Origin: Sulfuracidifex tepidarius
Lineage (GTDB): Archaea > Thermoproteota > Thermoprotei_A > Sulfolobales > Sulfolobaceae
Length of the DNA stretch: 64,000 bases
Reading direction: 5' to 3'
NCBI RefSeq assembly: GCF_008326425.1
Contig: NZ_AP018929.1
Span: 386,875 to 450,874, forward strand
Positions 54,732-64,000 of this stretch are shown piece after piece (position 1 is the stretch's first letter; each line of letters begins with the position of its first letter). The translations under genes were made by a program, and so were the position numbers. Below the pieces are notes generated by a model, which did not search any database, was not told where the DNA came from, and saw only the letters and a list, made by a program, of their open reading frames with translations.

Positions 54732-57212
54732 TTGGTGCTTGATGTTAATAACAGATATAGAAAATTAATGTTCTTATTGTTTTGGCTATTTTCTTTTATT
54801 CCTATATCTGGATATTTATTTGGTAATGGATACTTAAACTACTACAACCCAGAGTTTCCATTTTTCTCTGGATACGAAGTTAAATATCTCTACCCTCTTT
54901 TTACGTACTCGCCTGAGACTGGGGTCTCGCCTAATGTACAGAGCGTTTTATATTCTTTCATGTATCTTATACCAAGTGACAATGTTATCGTGCTTGCTAA
55001 AATATATCTGATATTAATGTTTAGCATTATATACGTTATACTTTGGAAATTAACTGATTTAATTCTTAGTGTCTTAAAGATATATAATTTTAGTATAAAG
55101 ATATTATTAATTCTATTTTTCTATCTATTTCCACTTTATATACAGTTTATAGCTTCTGATTGGTTTAATGTAATATTAGGAGTACTTGCATTAACATTTG
55201 TTTTAATAAATCTTACTAATGTACAATTAAATAACGTTAACCTTTCTAAAGAAGCGCTCATACTTTCAGGTATAGCTTTAGGATTTTCCGCAATGATGGA
55301 TCCTAGGTTCTACATTTGGTTTATTTATATCTTGATTATATTAGTGTCATTTTCTGTTTTTGAATTCAGAAGATCGTTTCTTAAAATCATTAAAAATCTA
55401 GCGGGCATTTTCCTTACATCTTTGCCATTTCTACTATATACTTATTACATCTTCATATATCCTTCGCTAATTACTAAATCACTAGCTAAAGCTGCGAGTT
55501 TTAGTGCATTAAGGCCTGATAGCCTATCCTATATTGCAGGCTTTTCTCAGAACGCAGGCTTCCCGAACCTTTTTGCATTTATAAGTAGTTGGTGGCCATT
55601 TGTCATTCCTTCATCTCCTTCCATACTTTTTTACCCTAGAGATGAATGGTTCTACTTGCCAGCTTACGGTTTCAATGATCAAATGTTATTTCCAAATGAC
55701 TTTGTTTCGTATCTTTGGGTCTCTTCTCTCTTTATTTTTATATTTATAGCTGTTATATCTCTTTTTGATAAATCTAGGAAATTGATATCAGCAGAGTTAT
55801 TATTAATTCTCTTATTTATGATAGGAATAGAAAGCGGGACTAACTTCCCTTTTAAGGAGTTCACTTACATATTCGATGTTCTTCCATCAAAGCTGCCAAT
55901 AGTTGGAGGAATTATGTCCACGACATTTGCAATTCCATTTTATGCAGAATGGACTAACGTTTCAATATCACTTATATTAGGAGCTATAGGTTTAAATTAT
56001 ATATTAAATAAATTCAAGCAAATCAAAATAAAATATATAATTGGAATAGTATTAATTTTAATTATGAGCTTCGCTAGTTGGCAGTATTTTGACGGAACCC
56101 TTTACCCAAGCCAACACGACGGAGCCTTCCCTGGTAATGGAGTTTCTTTGGAAGGATATTATTATCCATTGAATCCTCCCTCACAATGGGTTCACGTAAT
56201 GAACTTATTATCAACATCTACTGCAGGAGTAGCATACGTAGGTGAAGGAGGTTTCAGTGAAAAGTGGACAAATTACCAATTTATTTCACTTTCTCCCCCT
56301 CTTATGCCGGGTTACGAAACGATATCTTCTCCGCAGACAACTTACGTTAATCAGACTCCATTAGCTTACGATATAGCTGGAATAAAATATCTCTTTATTG
56401 ACAATACCTCCTATATACCTATAAGCAACTCCTTTATCTACTCTTACCTTAATAGCTCAGGATTAAAACTAATTTACGCTAAAGGTAACGTATACTTACT
56501 AGAGCAACCAAACGCCTCAGTATTTAGAGAAGCTAAAATGGGTATTTATGTCAACTCATCTAACGAAACTATTTTGTTTAATGCAGAATGTTTACTTTAT
56601 CCGTTACTTGATTATACTCCAGCAATAATTAGTCCATTAAAGACTAACGATACTGTTAACATGTTATTGAACCCCTGCATCGATAATGGAAATTACATTT
56701 CACTATTCAATGAAAGCGCGAACCTCACTGTTCTTCATGGATCTTATATTATAGATCAGAAGGGGAATATAAGTAATATAGACATTTTAAATAAGGAGAA
56801 GTTAAATGTTAGGCCTTGGACTATTATTATTCCAGAAAACCTAAACCTTGCTAACTTAGTATCTAAACCAATTAATTTCTCTTTTAATCAATTAACAGCA
56901 CAATTTAGTATCAAAAGCAGTCCAGATTACTTAGTGGAAACTTCTTTACCTCTACCCTATGGAGGAGTACAAGTGAGTAACGGGAAAACATTGGGTACTA
57001 ATGTCTTCGGCCAGCACGTTCTTATATCGAAAGGAAAGTCAACTGTCTCGCTAAAACTAGGTTTTATTACTAATCTACTAATAATAACAGTAGACATATT
57101 TTTCTATGCATTGTTTATATACCTTATCATTTATAGGAACCTTTTTAATGGAAGTATAGAACGGATCATCAATAATGTTATCATTAGGCTTGGTAGACTC
57201 AAGAGCAATTAG
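54732..57212 (+). CDS. Large multi-pass membrane protein (right-arm copy)
   Basis: 826 residues from a GTG (VLDVNNRYRKLMFLLFWLF) preceded by GGAGAG. The topology matches its mirror copy at 48819: N-terminal helices with YLFGNGYLNYYNPEFPFFSG, extracytoplasmic part with FASWQYFDGTLYPSQHDGAF, and a final helix LLIITVDIFFYALFIYLII. Overall identity by eye is about 80 percent, but 335 bp (56058-56392) are identical to the left arm. It overlaps the next gene by 38 bp. The likely role is transfer or export of glycans at the membrane; catalytic residues are not identified. Confidence 0.78.
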   Translation: MVLDVNNRYRKLMFLLFWLFSFIPISGYLFGNGYLNYYNPEFPFFSGYEVKYLYPLFTYSPETGVSPNVQSVLYSFMYLIPSDNVIVLAKIYLILMFSIIYVILWKLTDLILSVLKIYNFSIKILLILFFYLFPLYIQFIASDWFNVILGVLALTFVLINLTNVQLNNVNLSKEALILSGIALGFSAMMDPRFYIWFIYILIILVSFSVFEFRRSFLKIIKNLAGIFLTSLPFLLYTYYIFIYPSLITKSLAKAASFSALRPDSLSYIAGFSQNAGFPNLFAFISSWWPFVIPSSPSILFYPRDEWFYLPAYGFNDQMLFPNDFVSYLWVSSLFIFIFIAVISLFDKSRKLISAELLLILLFMIGIESGTNFPFKEFTYIFDVLPSKLPIVGGIMSTTFAIPFYAEWTNVSISLILGAIGLNYILNKFKQIKIKYIIGIVLILIMSFASWQYFDGTLYPSQHDGAFPGNGVSLEGYYYPLNPPSQWVHVMNLLSTSTAGVAYVGEGGFSEKWTNYQFISLSPPLMPGYETISSPQTTYVNQTPLAYDIAGIKYLFIDNTSYIPISNSFIYSYLNSSGLKLIYAKGNVYLLEQPNASVFREAKMGIYVNSSNETILFNAECLLYPLLDYTPAIISPLKTNDTVNMLLNPCIDNGNYISLFNESANLTVLHGSYIIDQKGNISNIDILNKEKLNVRPWTIIIPENLNLANLVSKPINFSFNQLTAQFSIKSSPDYLVETSLPLPYGGVQVSNGKTLGTNVFGQHVLISKGKSTVSLKLGFITNLLIITVDIFFYALFIYLIIYRNLFNGSIERIINNVIIRLGRLKSN

Positions 57213-58377
57213 TAAATTTAATGCGGGATCAGAAAAACATGTTAGGGAGGTTATTAAGAGAATTTCAACCCACTATAAGCTCTATTACTTACCAACTACT
57301 CACGCCTTTTTAGACGGTATTTCTGATGATAGATTGAAAGAGATTAAGAAATACGCAAACGTTCCTTCGTTTTTCGAAAGTGTATTAGATAGACGACCTC
57401 GTGTAACACTAGGTAGAGAGCTATTCACGTTCTCTCCTCTATCTAAAGAATTAAAAGACGGTTATGAGAAAGAGATAGGCGGTCTGGATTTCATTTATGT
57501 TCCTCATAATTATAGGATTCAATTAATGTCGTCCTTGTTACTGTCAGAATTAGGGAGAAAATATGGAATGTTGCTGATGACCGATCCACATAATTCATTA
57601 CTAGAAAAAGAATCGTTTCTAAATTGTATAAAAAATTGGACTAAAATATGGTCTAATAGAAAAAGTGCAATAGAGTTCTGCAGCATTCAACGGCTCCAAA
57701 ATATTATATTTTTAACTAAATCTTTAAGGAAGAAACCTTCTTTCATTGCAGTTATGAACGATGGAGTGTTCAAGTACACGAACTTACCAAAATACTTCAA
57801 CTTGCGTGTTTTATCTCCTCCTCACGCTTTTAATCCCCTAGCTTTAAAATATAGGAACTTTGAAAAGGATAATTACATCGTCTTTCTCGGAAGAATAAAT
57901 ACCGCTAAAGGAGCTAATGAAGCATTAGAAGTAGGTAAACATTTCAAATTAAAAATGATTGGTTATTCCGAACAAGAATCCATAGTTAAGCAAGCCAAGA
58001 ACCTAAGTATAGAGGTAATTGAAAACGCATCTGAGGAAGAGAAGTATGAAATACTGTCCAGAGCCAAGGGTTTAATTTTACCTTCGCATCAAGAGGCTTT
58101 CTCGGTTACCGTACTTGAAGCTTTGGCTGTGGGAACTCCCGTGATAACTTATGATCTACCTTCTCTGACTTCTGTCTATAAATTTAAACCCGTGTTCTTT
58201 GTAAGGGAATTCGATGTTGCGTCTCTAGCTAGAAAAGTTGAAGAGATAGTCACGTTTAACAATGAAAAGGTTGAGAAGATGTTTACCGACGTCCAACTGA
58301 ACGAGTTTATCGCGCTGCATTCTTCATGGGATAACGTGGCTAATGCAATAGATTCAATGATAAAGAATTTCATATAA
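57175..58377 (+). CDS. GT4 glycosyltransferase (right-arm copy)
   Basis: 400 residues starting [20 protein letters not shown], with [20 protein letters not shown] and [20 protein letters not shown] (E-x7-E). It has the full C-terminus ([20 protein letters not shown]) that the left copy loses to a TGA. The start lies 38 bp inside the membrane-protein gene, so the two are coupled. Its end overlaps the convergent gene by 24 bp. It is probably the functional version of the pair. Confidence 0.88.
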   Translation: MLSLGLVDSRAISKFNAGSEKHVREVIKRISTHYKLYYLPTTHAFLDGISDDRLKEIKKYANVPSFFESVLDRRPRVTLGRELFTFSPLSKELKDGYEKEIGGLDFIYVPHNYRIQLMSSLLLSELGRKYGMLLMTDPHNSLLEKESFLNCIKNWTKIWSNRKSAIEFCSIQRLQNIIFLTKSLRKKPSFIAVMNDGVFKYTNLPKYFNLRVLSPPHAFNPLALKYRNFEKDNYIVFLGRINTAKGANEALEVGKHFKLKMIGYSEQESIVKQAKNLSIEVIENASEEEKYEILSRAKGLILPSHQEAFSVTVLEALAVGTPVITYDLPSLTSVYKFKPVFFVREFDVASLARKVEEIVTFNNEKVEKMFTDVQLNEFIALHSSWDNVANAIDSMIKNFI

Positions 58378-59391
58378 CGCCTTCTTTTCCATGTCACTTG
58401 CAGCTTTCCAAGTTAAAGTCTCAGCAAATTTCCTGCTTTCTTTCCCTAACTTTTTTCTTTTCTCCTCGTTGTCGAGAAGGTCTATTACTATATGTGAAAA
58501 CTTTTCTACGTCATAAGGAGATATCTTTACAGTTAAGAACCTCTTAGCCCAAGGCAAGTCCCATGTTACTACTGGTAAGTAAGAAGCTAAAGCTTCTGCA
58601 GTAGCTAAGGAAAACCCTTCGTAAAGTGAGGGGAATATGAAGACCTTAGACTTAGCTAAAATTTCCTTCTTTTTCTCTTCGCTTACAAATCCATAATAGA
58701 CTGCGTTTTTTGGAAGTTCCTTCCAACCTTTTCCTAATATGCAGAGTTTTACGTCGCTTTTTCTCTCGGCAACGAGACCCCAAATCTTTGAAAGATATTG
58801 AATACCCTTCCTCTCACCATAATTACCTATAAAGAGACCATCGCATATTTTCTCATCAGAACTATAATACTTCTCGGTATCAATACCGTTAGTAGATATC
58901 AAAATTTTCTTCTTTGGAAATATTTTCTTTAACTCGTTAAAGACCTCAGGACTATCTAAACAAATTATCCCTTTACTCCTTTTGAATGCTAATTTTATAA
59001 GTAAATGCAGTCTCGACTCCCCTCTAAGCTCTTCGGTCACATGATGGACAAAGATTAAAATGGGTTTACTGGAGAGAAGAGAAAGAATATAGGAGTAAGA
59101 CACACTAAGCGAGAACTCAGAATAACTTAATATTGCGTCAACTTTTCTAGCTGCAGACAAACAGTGCAATAAACCTTGGATATAATCTCTCTTCAAAGTG
59201 CTACTACTCTCCACAAGTTTAAATTTCTTTAAGAGAGGTAAAATATCAGGGTCTACCTTGCTTAAAGTATTTTTATCTATACATAAATAAACTTCCTCAT
59301 CTATTCTACTATAAACTTCTAGAGTCCTCCTTGCTGCACCAGTGAATTCTTCGCCGAATCTCATTGGAGGTGAGATTAGAATCTTCATCAA
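58354..59391 (-). CDS. GT4 glycosyltransferase (right-arm copy)
   Basis: 345 residues, mirror copy of the gene at 46640. [20 protein letters not shown] at the start, [40 protein letters not shown] and [20 protein letters not shown] (E-x7-E motif). The same length and the same 24-bp convergent overlap as in the left arm are kept. Upstream there is an A+T-rich promoter region. It is intact. Confidence 0.88.
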   Translation of the reverse strand: MMKILISPPMRFGEEFTGAARRTLEVYSRIDEEVYLCIDKNTLSKVDPDILPLLKKFKLVESSSTLKRDYIQGLLHCLSAARKVDAILSYSEFSLSVSYSYILSLLSSKPILIFVHHVTEELRGESRLHLLIKLAFKRSKGIICLDSPEVFNELKKIFPKKKILISTNGIDTEKYYSSDEKICDGLFIGNYGERKGIQYLSKIWGLVAERKSDVKLCILGKGWKELPKNAVYYGFVSEEKKKEILAKSKVFIFPSLYEGFSLATAEALASYLPVVTWDLPWAKRFLTVKISPYDVEKFSHIVIDLLDNEEKRKKLGKESRKFAETLTWKAASDMEKKALYEILYH

Positions 59392-59613
59392 AACAACTCT
59401 CCTTTTTTTAATAAAAAACTTGAGTGACGAATTTCTCGATCATACTTTAGTTACTACAAATTTATTTCAATTTATAATATATTTAATAATAATTTTATAT
59501 AAAGAAAATTATTTGGGTAAGATAATATAAATCTTAAATGGATTTACTATCCTTGCTTTAAGATCCGTTAAAAACTTATTCTTGCTGAGTTTAGATGATA
59601 CTATTAGTTCGAA

Positions 59614-60884
59614 ATGGCAGATACAATAAATTTTGACTATAAGATAATTAAGGGGAAGCTGTCAAAAATACCTAATGGAAGTAGAATATTAGACTTATAT
59701 TCCTATAATAATGAATTGTTATTTGAGATATGGCCGTTTTATAAGATTATTGGCATAGATACCAACGTAGATATATATATAATCAAAAATATTATTGGAA
59801 AATTCATTATATTAATACTGATATTTTCAATATCAATTTTCCCCCTAACTTCTTTGATGCAGTCATAGGCATCAGAATCAATAGACATGTAAGTAATTTT
59901 AAACAGCTAGCAGAAAAACTCTCTACGATAATAAAGAACTATACTCACATAATGCTTACTTTAGATAGTACTGTTAATGTTGATGAAATTATATCACTAT
60001 TTGAACAGAAGGGGTTGTTCTTAGAAGATTCTATAAAACTAGAAGATTTGATTTTTCTAAATTTTATATCAAATAAGAAGAATATTAAAAAGAAAGAAAT
60101 TAATGAAATATATATTTATCATCCTAACGTAGATGGAGAGGGGATTACAGAATATTCTAAGATTCTTAAGAAAAGATTAGAGAAAAGAGGAATAAAGGTA
60201 TTTGAAGGAGTCGCAAAAACGGGTTGCGTTCAGCTCATCGAATACGAAAGTTCCTTAGATATAGATCTAAACTCTTTTGAAAGAGGTTCTTACGTAGAAA
60301 TCCATTCTAATCTAGCAAATGTCAGAAAGGATCTAGTATATCTAACTCATACTTTCCCAATTAACCTCCCAATAAATTGGTTTTACACTCCTCATATTGG
60401 ATATGATATAGAAATGCCGAAAGTCGAGAAAAAATATGATTGGTGCTCGTTTGGGTTTTCCATGGTATTTAAACATTATGAGAAAATTATATTTCTAAAA
60501 GGTCATAAAAAACTCGTAATATCAATAAATAAGCTACTACCAAATAAGTATTATACTGCTTTTCTTAAAAGTATTGGAATATTATCAAAAAATTTAGACG
60601 TAAAAATAAAAGATTATTTTACAGAAGATGAGCTAATTAATGAATTGGCGGAGTGTAAAGCTTTTGTATTTTTTCAGGATTCAAAACGTCAAAGCTCAGG
60701 TACTATGAGACTTGCTGCGGCATTTAATGTTCCTGTTTATGCTAAAGATTCATATCAAGCTAGAGATTCTCAAGTAATTAGATTTAGAAAAATAAGCGAA
60801 CTGAGATCATTAAATCGTATATATGATACGATTAATATAGATGATGGGTTAGATTATATGCTTGCTACTTTGGAATATGCTTAA
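59614..60884 (+). pseudogene. Methyltransferase-glycosyltransferase fusion with frameshift at a TA repeat
   Basis: The first frame reads IKGKLSKIPNGSRILDLYSY and IWPFYKIIGIDTNVDIY, a class I SAM-binding start. At GATATATATATAATC (about 59770) the frame shifts; the next one gives NTDIFNINFPPNFFDAVIGI, then VSNFKQLAEKLSTIIKNYTH and continues without break into 59952-60884, a glycosyltransferase-like part (IYIYHPNVDGEGITEYSKIL, VFFQDSKRQSSGTMRLAAAF). Joined, the protein has about 420 residues. The second part alone has internal starts and may still be made. It replaces the 45393 gene in the mirror arrangement. Confidence 0.65.
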
Positions 60885-60988
60885 ATAAAAAACAATTATC
60901 TCCGAAATAATTTTCAGCTTATCGCCGAAGTGACAAACATGCTATCTACATAATTAGCTTTAACAATTCACAGTAAATAACAAACTGG

Positions 60989-61999
60989 ATGAAATTACTC
61001 TTAATATCAAGCAAGAATGATGTCATCGAAGATATAAGCAAAGTAACAGGGGTAGGGAGATATGTTAGGGAAATATATGAAGGATTAAAAGGAGAGAATG
61101 ACGTAAGCCTTTATCCGCTTTTTGACTATTCCTCTAACTTGTCTTCATTTGTTAGCGTAGGTAAGGGAATAATTCGTAATTATTCAGACTACGATATTAT
61201 CCATCTATTGTCACCAAAACCCTTCTTTCCGATAAGGAGAGGCAAGGCAAAATGGGTAACTACAGTCCATGACCTATTCTTTCTGAGGTATAAGGAGTCA
61301 AAGCCATCGCCTTTGATGCAGAAAGTTTACCTAAAAAGCATACTAAGTTCAGATGCGGTGATAGCGGTTTCAAGCATAGTTAAGGAAGATATAGAAAAGT
61401 TGAGTTATAATAAAAGGATCTTCGTAGTGAATCCCGGAGTCGAAGAGAAATTCTTCACGACGCCCTCACATAAGACCAGGAAAAGCGACGTGATAAGATT
61501 TGGATACATTGGGAGACTTGACGCCGAAAGAAAGGACATTATTAGGGGAATTAAGATGTTTAGAAAAATAAGGGAGAGGAAAATCATATTTGAGCTATGG
61601 GGGAGTTATGATCCTAATAGCGAGATATTCAAGGAAATAAAAAAAGAGAGCAAAGAAGATCCGAGAATAAGGATCATGGGGCCTGCTCTGGATGAAAAAC
61701 TTATTGAGATTTATGATACTTTTGATGCCTTTTTCTTTCCTACGAAAGAGGAAGGATTTGGATTACCTATAGTTGAGGCACAAACTAGAGGAGTTCCGGT
61801 CATCGTATTCAATGATGCTAGAATTCCTCAAGAAGTATGCAAAGACTGTATAAAAATTAGGAATGAATTTCCTTCTCTAGAATATATTCTATCTTTTAGT
61901 GAAAAATATTGTAATAGATTAAAAAATAATATGACTAGATTTTATTGGAGAAATTCTATTAAAAGTCTAATAAGCATTTATAATAGTCTAATAATATAG
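60989..61999 (+). CDS. GT4 glycosyltransferase (right-arm copy)
   Basis: 336 residues, mirror copy of 44349. MKLLLISSKNDVIEDISKVT, HLLSPKPFFPIRRGKAKWVT, RFGYIGRLDAERKDIIRGI and FFPTKEEGFGLPIVEAQTRG (E-x7-E). Identity to the left copy is about 80 percent by eye. It is separated by 104 bp from the upstream gene and is likely in the same transcript. Confidence 0.88.
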   Translation: MKLLLISSKNDVIEDISKVTGVGRYVREIYEGLKGENDVSLYPLFDYSSNLSSFVSVGKGIIRNYSDYDIIHLLSPKPFFPIRRGKAKWVTTVHDLFFLRYKESKPSPLMQKVYLKSILSSDAVIAVSSIVKEDIEKLSYNKRIFVVNPGVEEKFFTTPSHKTRKSDVIRFGYIGRLDAERKDIIRGIKMFRKIRERKIIFELWGSYDPNSEIFKEIKKESKEDPRIRIMGPALDEKLIEIYDTFDAFFFPTKEEGFGLPIVEAQTRGVPVIVFNDARIPQEVCKDCIKIRNEFPSLEYILSFSEKYCNRLKNNMTRFYWRNSIKSLISIYNSLII

Positions 62000-62389
62000 A
62001 AAATACTAGGTTTTATTAAACAAGGCATTTAATTGTGCAGAAGGACAGGAAACTGATCTCATAAAAGGTTTAAGGTGCAACTTTTATAATTATAGCGAAC
62101 ATAGTGGATTAGGAAATAACTGATCATTAGAATTCAGCACATTTTTCATCTTATTAAACAAGAAATTTATAAATATAATAAAGAAATAAATAATTAATTA
62201 TCTAAATATTAAAGAATCTTATATATAAAAGCTTAAAGAGAATCAATACTATTATAAATTTTATAGATTAAGAACAAGTATTTTAGTTATATTAAGAATA
62301 AAATATTGTTCGAATTCTATATTATAAAAATTAATTTCAAAAATAAAGTATAACACATGAGAAGTCTTTAAATTGATTTTAAGAGCATA
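62000..62389. other. Intergenic, A+T-rich
   Basis: No ORF. The left arm has the gene at 43049 in the corresponding interval; the right arm has nothing, so that gene was either lost here or gained there. Confidence 0.4.
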
Positions 62390-63661
62390 TTATTTATTAA
62401 GATATGTTAAGATTTCATCAGTTACTTTATCCCAACTATTATATCTCTCAAGGAACTTGTCTAGCATCTCATTATATATTAAAAAACTAAAGTAGTCTTC
62501 GTCTTTCATCTTTAGAATATCTAATACATTAAGTGCCATTCTATCTATATCAAACTCTCTTACAAATCTTACTGCTTTTAGATCTCTATATATGCTCTTT
62601 GGTCCTGGAAGGTCGTAAGCTATTACAGGAGTGCCTAGTGCTAGAGATTCTAAAATTACTAGCGAAAAGGAATCAACATGAGATGGGTATATTAAAGCTC
62701 TCGCTTTGCTGACTATCTTATACTTTTCTTCGTCTGAAATGAATCCCAGCCATTTTATATGTTTCTCTAGATTAAAGTTTTTAATTAGATTAAAGAATTT
62801 TTCTTTTTCAATATTATTAATAAATTCACCAAAAATTAAAAGTTTAACATCTCTATGTCTCTTAACTATCTCCCTCATGATATAAGGGATCTCAAAGATT
62901 CCTTTCAAATAATACAATCTAGCCCAGAATACCAGATAGTTCTCCTTATTTTTGGTTCTAAACCGCAAAAGATCAGGATTGAACGCGTTTCCTGGTTTAA
63001 GAACCTTAATTTTTTCGCTCTTAAGTTTTAATCCCTCTAGGCTACCTTCACTTACTGCTAACACATACTTAACTATTGGATCGTTTAAAATCCTTCCAAA
63101 TTTAGCTATATTAAGGAAGTTGTATCTTTGCTTAAACCCAAATAATGGGTCTCCTATCTTATACTTCGTACTGCCATACAAAAACCTTATAGATTCACCA
63201 TAACTCCTTATTTCTGACTGAAGTGTAGTAACTAGAGGTTTATTTGTTATCTTAGCAATACAATAAGCATCAAAAGATACCATTTCATTGCAGTATATAT
63301 CTCTGCTTAGAGACTTTATAAAAAGCTTAGCCTTGCTTCCTTTAGAGGTCATATCTAAGTGTATATAACTTATAAAATCATATATGATTCTAACATTATT
63401 TAAATATAGTGAATATTTATGTAAAATATCTGAATAACTAAGATTTTCATTTTTTAAACCATTTATAAAATCTGGAAAGTTGAATGGTATTTTATCTAAA
63501 TAATTATAAATTTCACTATAATTATTAATTATTTCACTTGGGGGAGGAAGCAGAAGTATATCAGTTCTCTTGGCTAATCTTGATAATACTTCTTTAGAGT
63601 GAACGTCTCCTCCTCCAGAGAACTTAATGAATGTTCTAATGGGTAAAACTACTCCTATCAT
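62390..63661 (-). CDS. GT4 glycosyltransferase
   Basis: 423 residues. IGVVLPIRTFIKFSGGGDVH is the GT-B first strand and glycine loop. The donor domain has LVFWARLYYLKGIFEIPYIM, WLGFISDEEKYKIVSKARAL and SHVDSFSLVILESLALGTPV (E-x7-E motif). It is related to the genes at 45393 and 47702, and its N-terminus is nearly duplicated as the remnant at 42654, which sits in the mirror place of the palindrome. Intact and at the outer edge of the cluster. Confidence 0.87.
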   Translation of the reverse strand: MIGVVLPIRTFIKFSGGGDVHSKEVLSRLAKRTDILLLPPPSEIINNYSEIYNYLDKIPFNFPDFINGLKNENLSYSDILHKYSLYLNNVRIIYDFISYIHLDMTSKGSKAKLFIKSLSRDIYCNEMVSFDAYCIAKITNKPLVTTLQSEIRSYGESIRFLYGSTKYKIGDPLFGFKQRYNFLNIAKFGRILNDPIVKYVLAVSEGSLEGLKLKSEKIKVLKPGNAFNPDLLRFRTKNKENYLVFWARLYYLKGIFEIPYIMREIVKRHRDVKLLIFGEFINNIEKEKFFNLIKNFNLEKHIKWLGFISDEEKYKIVSKARALIYPSHVDSFSLVILESLALGTPVIAYDLPGPKSIYRDLKAVRFVREFDIDRMALNVLDILKMKDEDYFSFLIYNEMLDKFLERYNSWDKVTDEILTYLNK

Positions 63662-64000
63662 TCTTTCATCTGCGATACAAATATTAAAAAGCTTTAAATC
63701 TCTTTTTTATGCTACATCAAATGGAAAGTTTGACGTCTATGTTATTTAGGAAAAAATAATAGAGAAATTTATAATGATTAGATTTCTATAATGATAGAAA
63801 TGATTGAATTACTATAAATATTAGAGAATAAGTCTAAATGCGAGTCCACATCGAATTATATCACAGCTTTAGTTGATCTAGCTTAGTTATAATTCTAATC
63901 CTTAAAAATTTTGATATATAAAAAATTTATATTTAGAAATAATAACACTTTTTAGAGATTTTTTAATAATAATTTATAAAAATAAAAATAGAAAGTTTAT
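63662..64000. other. A+T-rich end of the window
   Basis: This contains the promoter region of the 63661 gene (CTTTTTAATATTTGTATC on the minus strand, similar to the sequence before 42654), then strongly A+T-rich DNA without an ORF. Confidence 0.4.

Larger units (their letters stand above)
42654..63661. repeat. Large imperfect inverted duplication of the glycan cluster
   Basis: Four or five genes occur in mirror order about a centre near 53.0 kb: membrane protein (48819/54732), GT4 (47702/57175), GT4 (46640/58354), GT4 (44349/60989) and the outer GT4 (remnant 42654/62390). Gene overlaps of 38 bp and 24 bp are the same in both arms. Genes at 43049, 45393, 59614 and the two central GT2 genes are not shared. 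Coding identity between arms is about 80-85 percent by eye, except one 335-bp identical block. Confidence 0.85.

Overview
The window reads as accessory DNA from a thermoacidophilic crenarchaeon of the order Sulfolobales. The evidence is a thermopsin-type acid protease, an archaeal mercury operon (merH-merA with an ArsR-type MerR), the start of a Sulfolobales-type sulfide:quinone oxidoreductase, IS256 and IS200/IS605 debris, PIN and HEPN/MNT modules, TATA-box promoters and an eight-gene type III CRISPR effector operon. The genus cannot be fixed from sequence alone. No rRNA, tRNA or replication gene was seen.

Layout. (1) 1-4.9 kb is a decaying junction: a methyltransferase gene with a nonsense codon, a PIN relic, an IS4-family transposase tail, and a complete IS256-family element that has removed the end of ureC; ureAB remains intact. 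(2) 5.8-7.8 kb is the mercury-resistance locus. (3) 8.4-11.6 kb is an McrBC-like restriction pair. (4) 12.2-16 kb holds two HEPN/MNT toxin-antitoxin pairs and a dead type II restriction-modification pair. (5) 17.6-18.3 kb holds a truncated sqr and a tnpB remnant.

(6) 18.3-31 kb is the CRISPR island. It has an orphan cas2 and a minus-strand effector operon whose order is cas11, three Cas7 RAMPs, an unlisted 59-codon ORF, cas10 with HD and GGDD motifs, a 0.7 kb intruding segment, Cas7, Cas5/Csx10-like and Cas7. The divergent plus-strand unit is a PD-(D/E)XK nuclease coupled to cas6, followed by a two-repeat, one-spacer mini-array candidate. The composition resembles the eight-protein Csm (type III-D) complex of Saccharolobus solfataricus. 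Cas6 would supply crRNA, Cas7 subunits would cut target RNA, and Cas10 would cut DNA and make cyclic oligoadenylate. No CARF effector lies in the window.

(7) 31-38 kb holds a thermopsin-family protease with Ig-like repeats, a kinase fragment, a third HEPN/MNT pair with a frameshift, a hypothetical gene and VapBC. (8) 38.6-63.7 kb is a surface-glycan cluster: a Wzx-type flippase, an FkbM methyltransferase, many GT4 and GT2 glycosyltransferases and two large membrane proteins. Much of it is one large inverted duplication centred near 53.0 kb, with a 335 bp block that is identical between the arms although flanking sequence has diverged.

Many genes here carry a single frameshift or nonsense change, several in simple repeats or homopolymers. 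Either the region is decaying or phase-variable, or some of these are sequencing indels.
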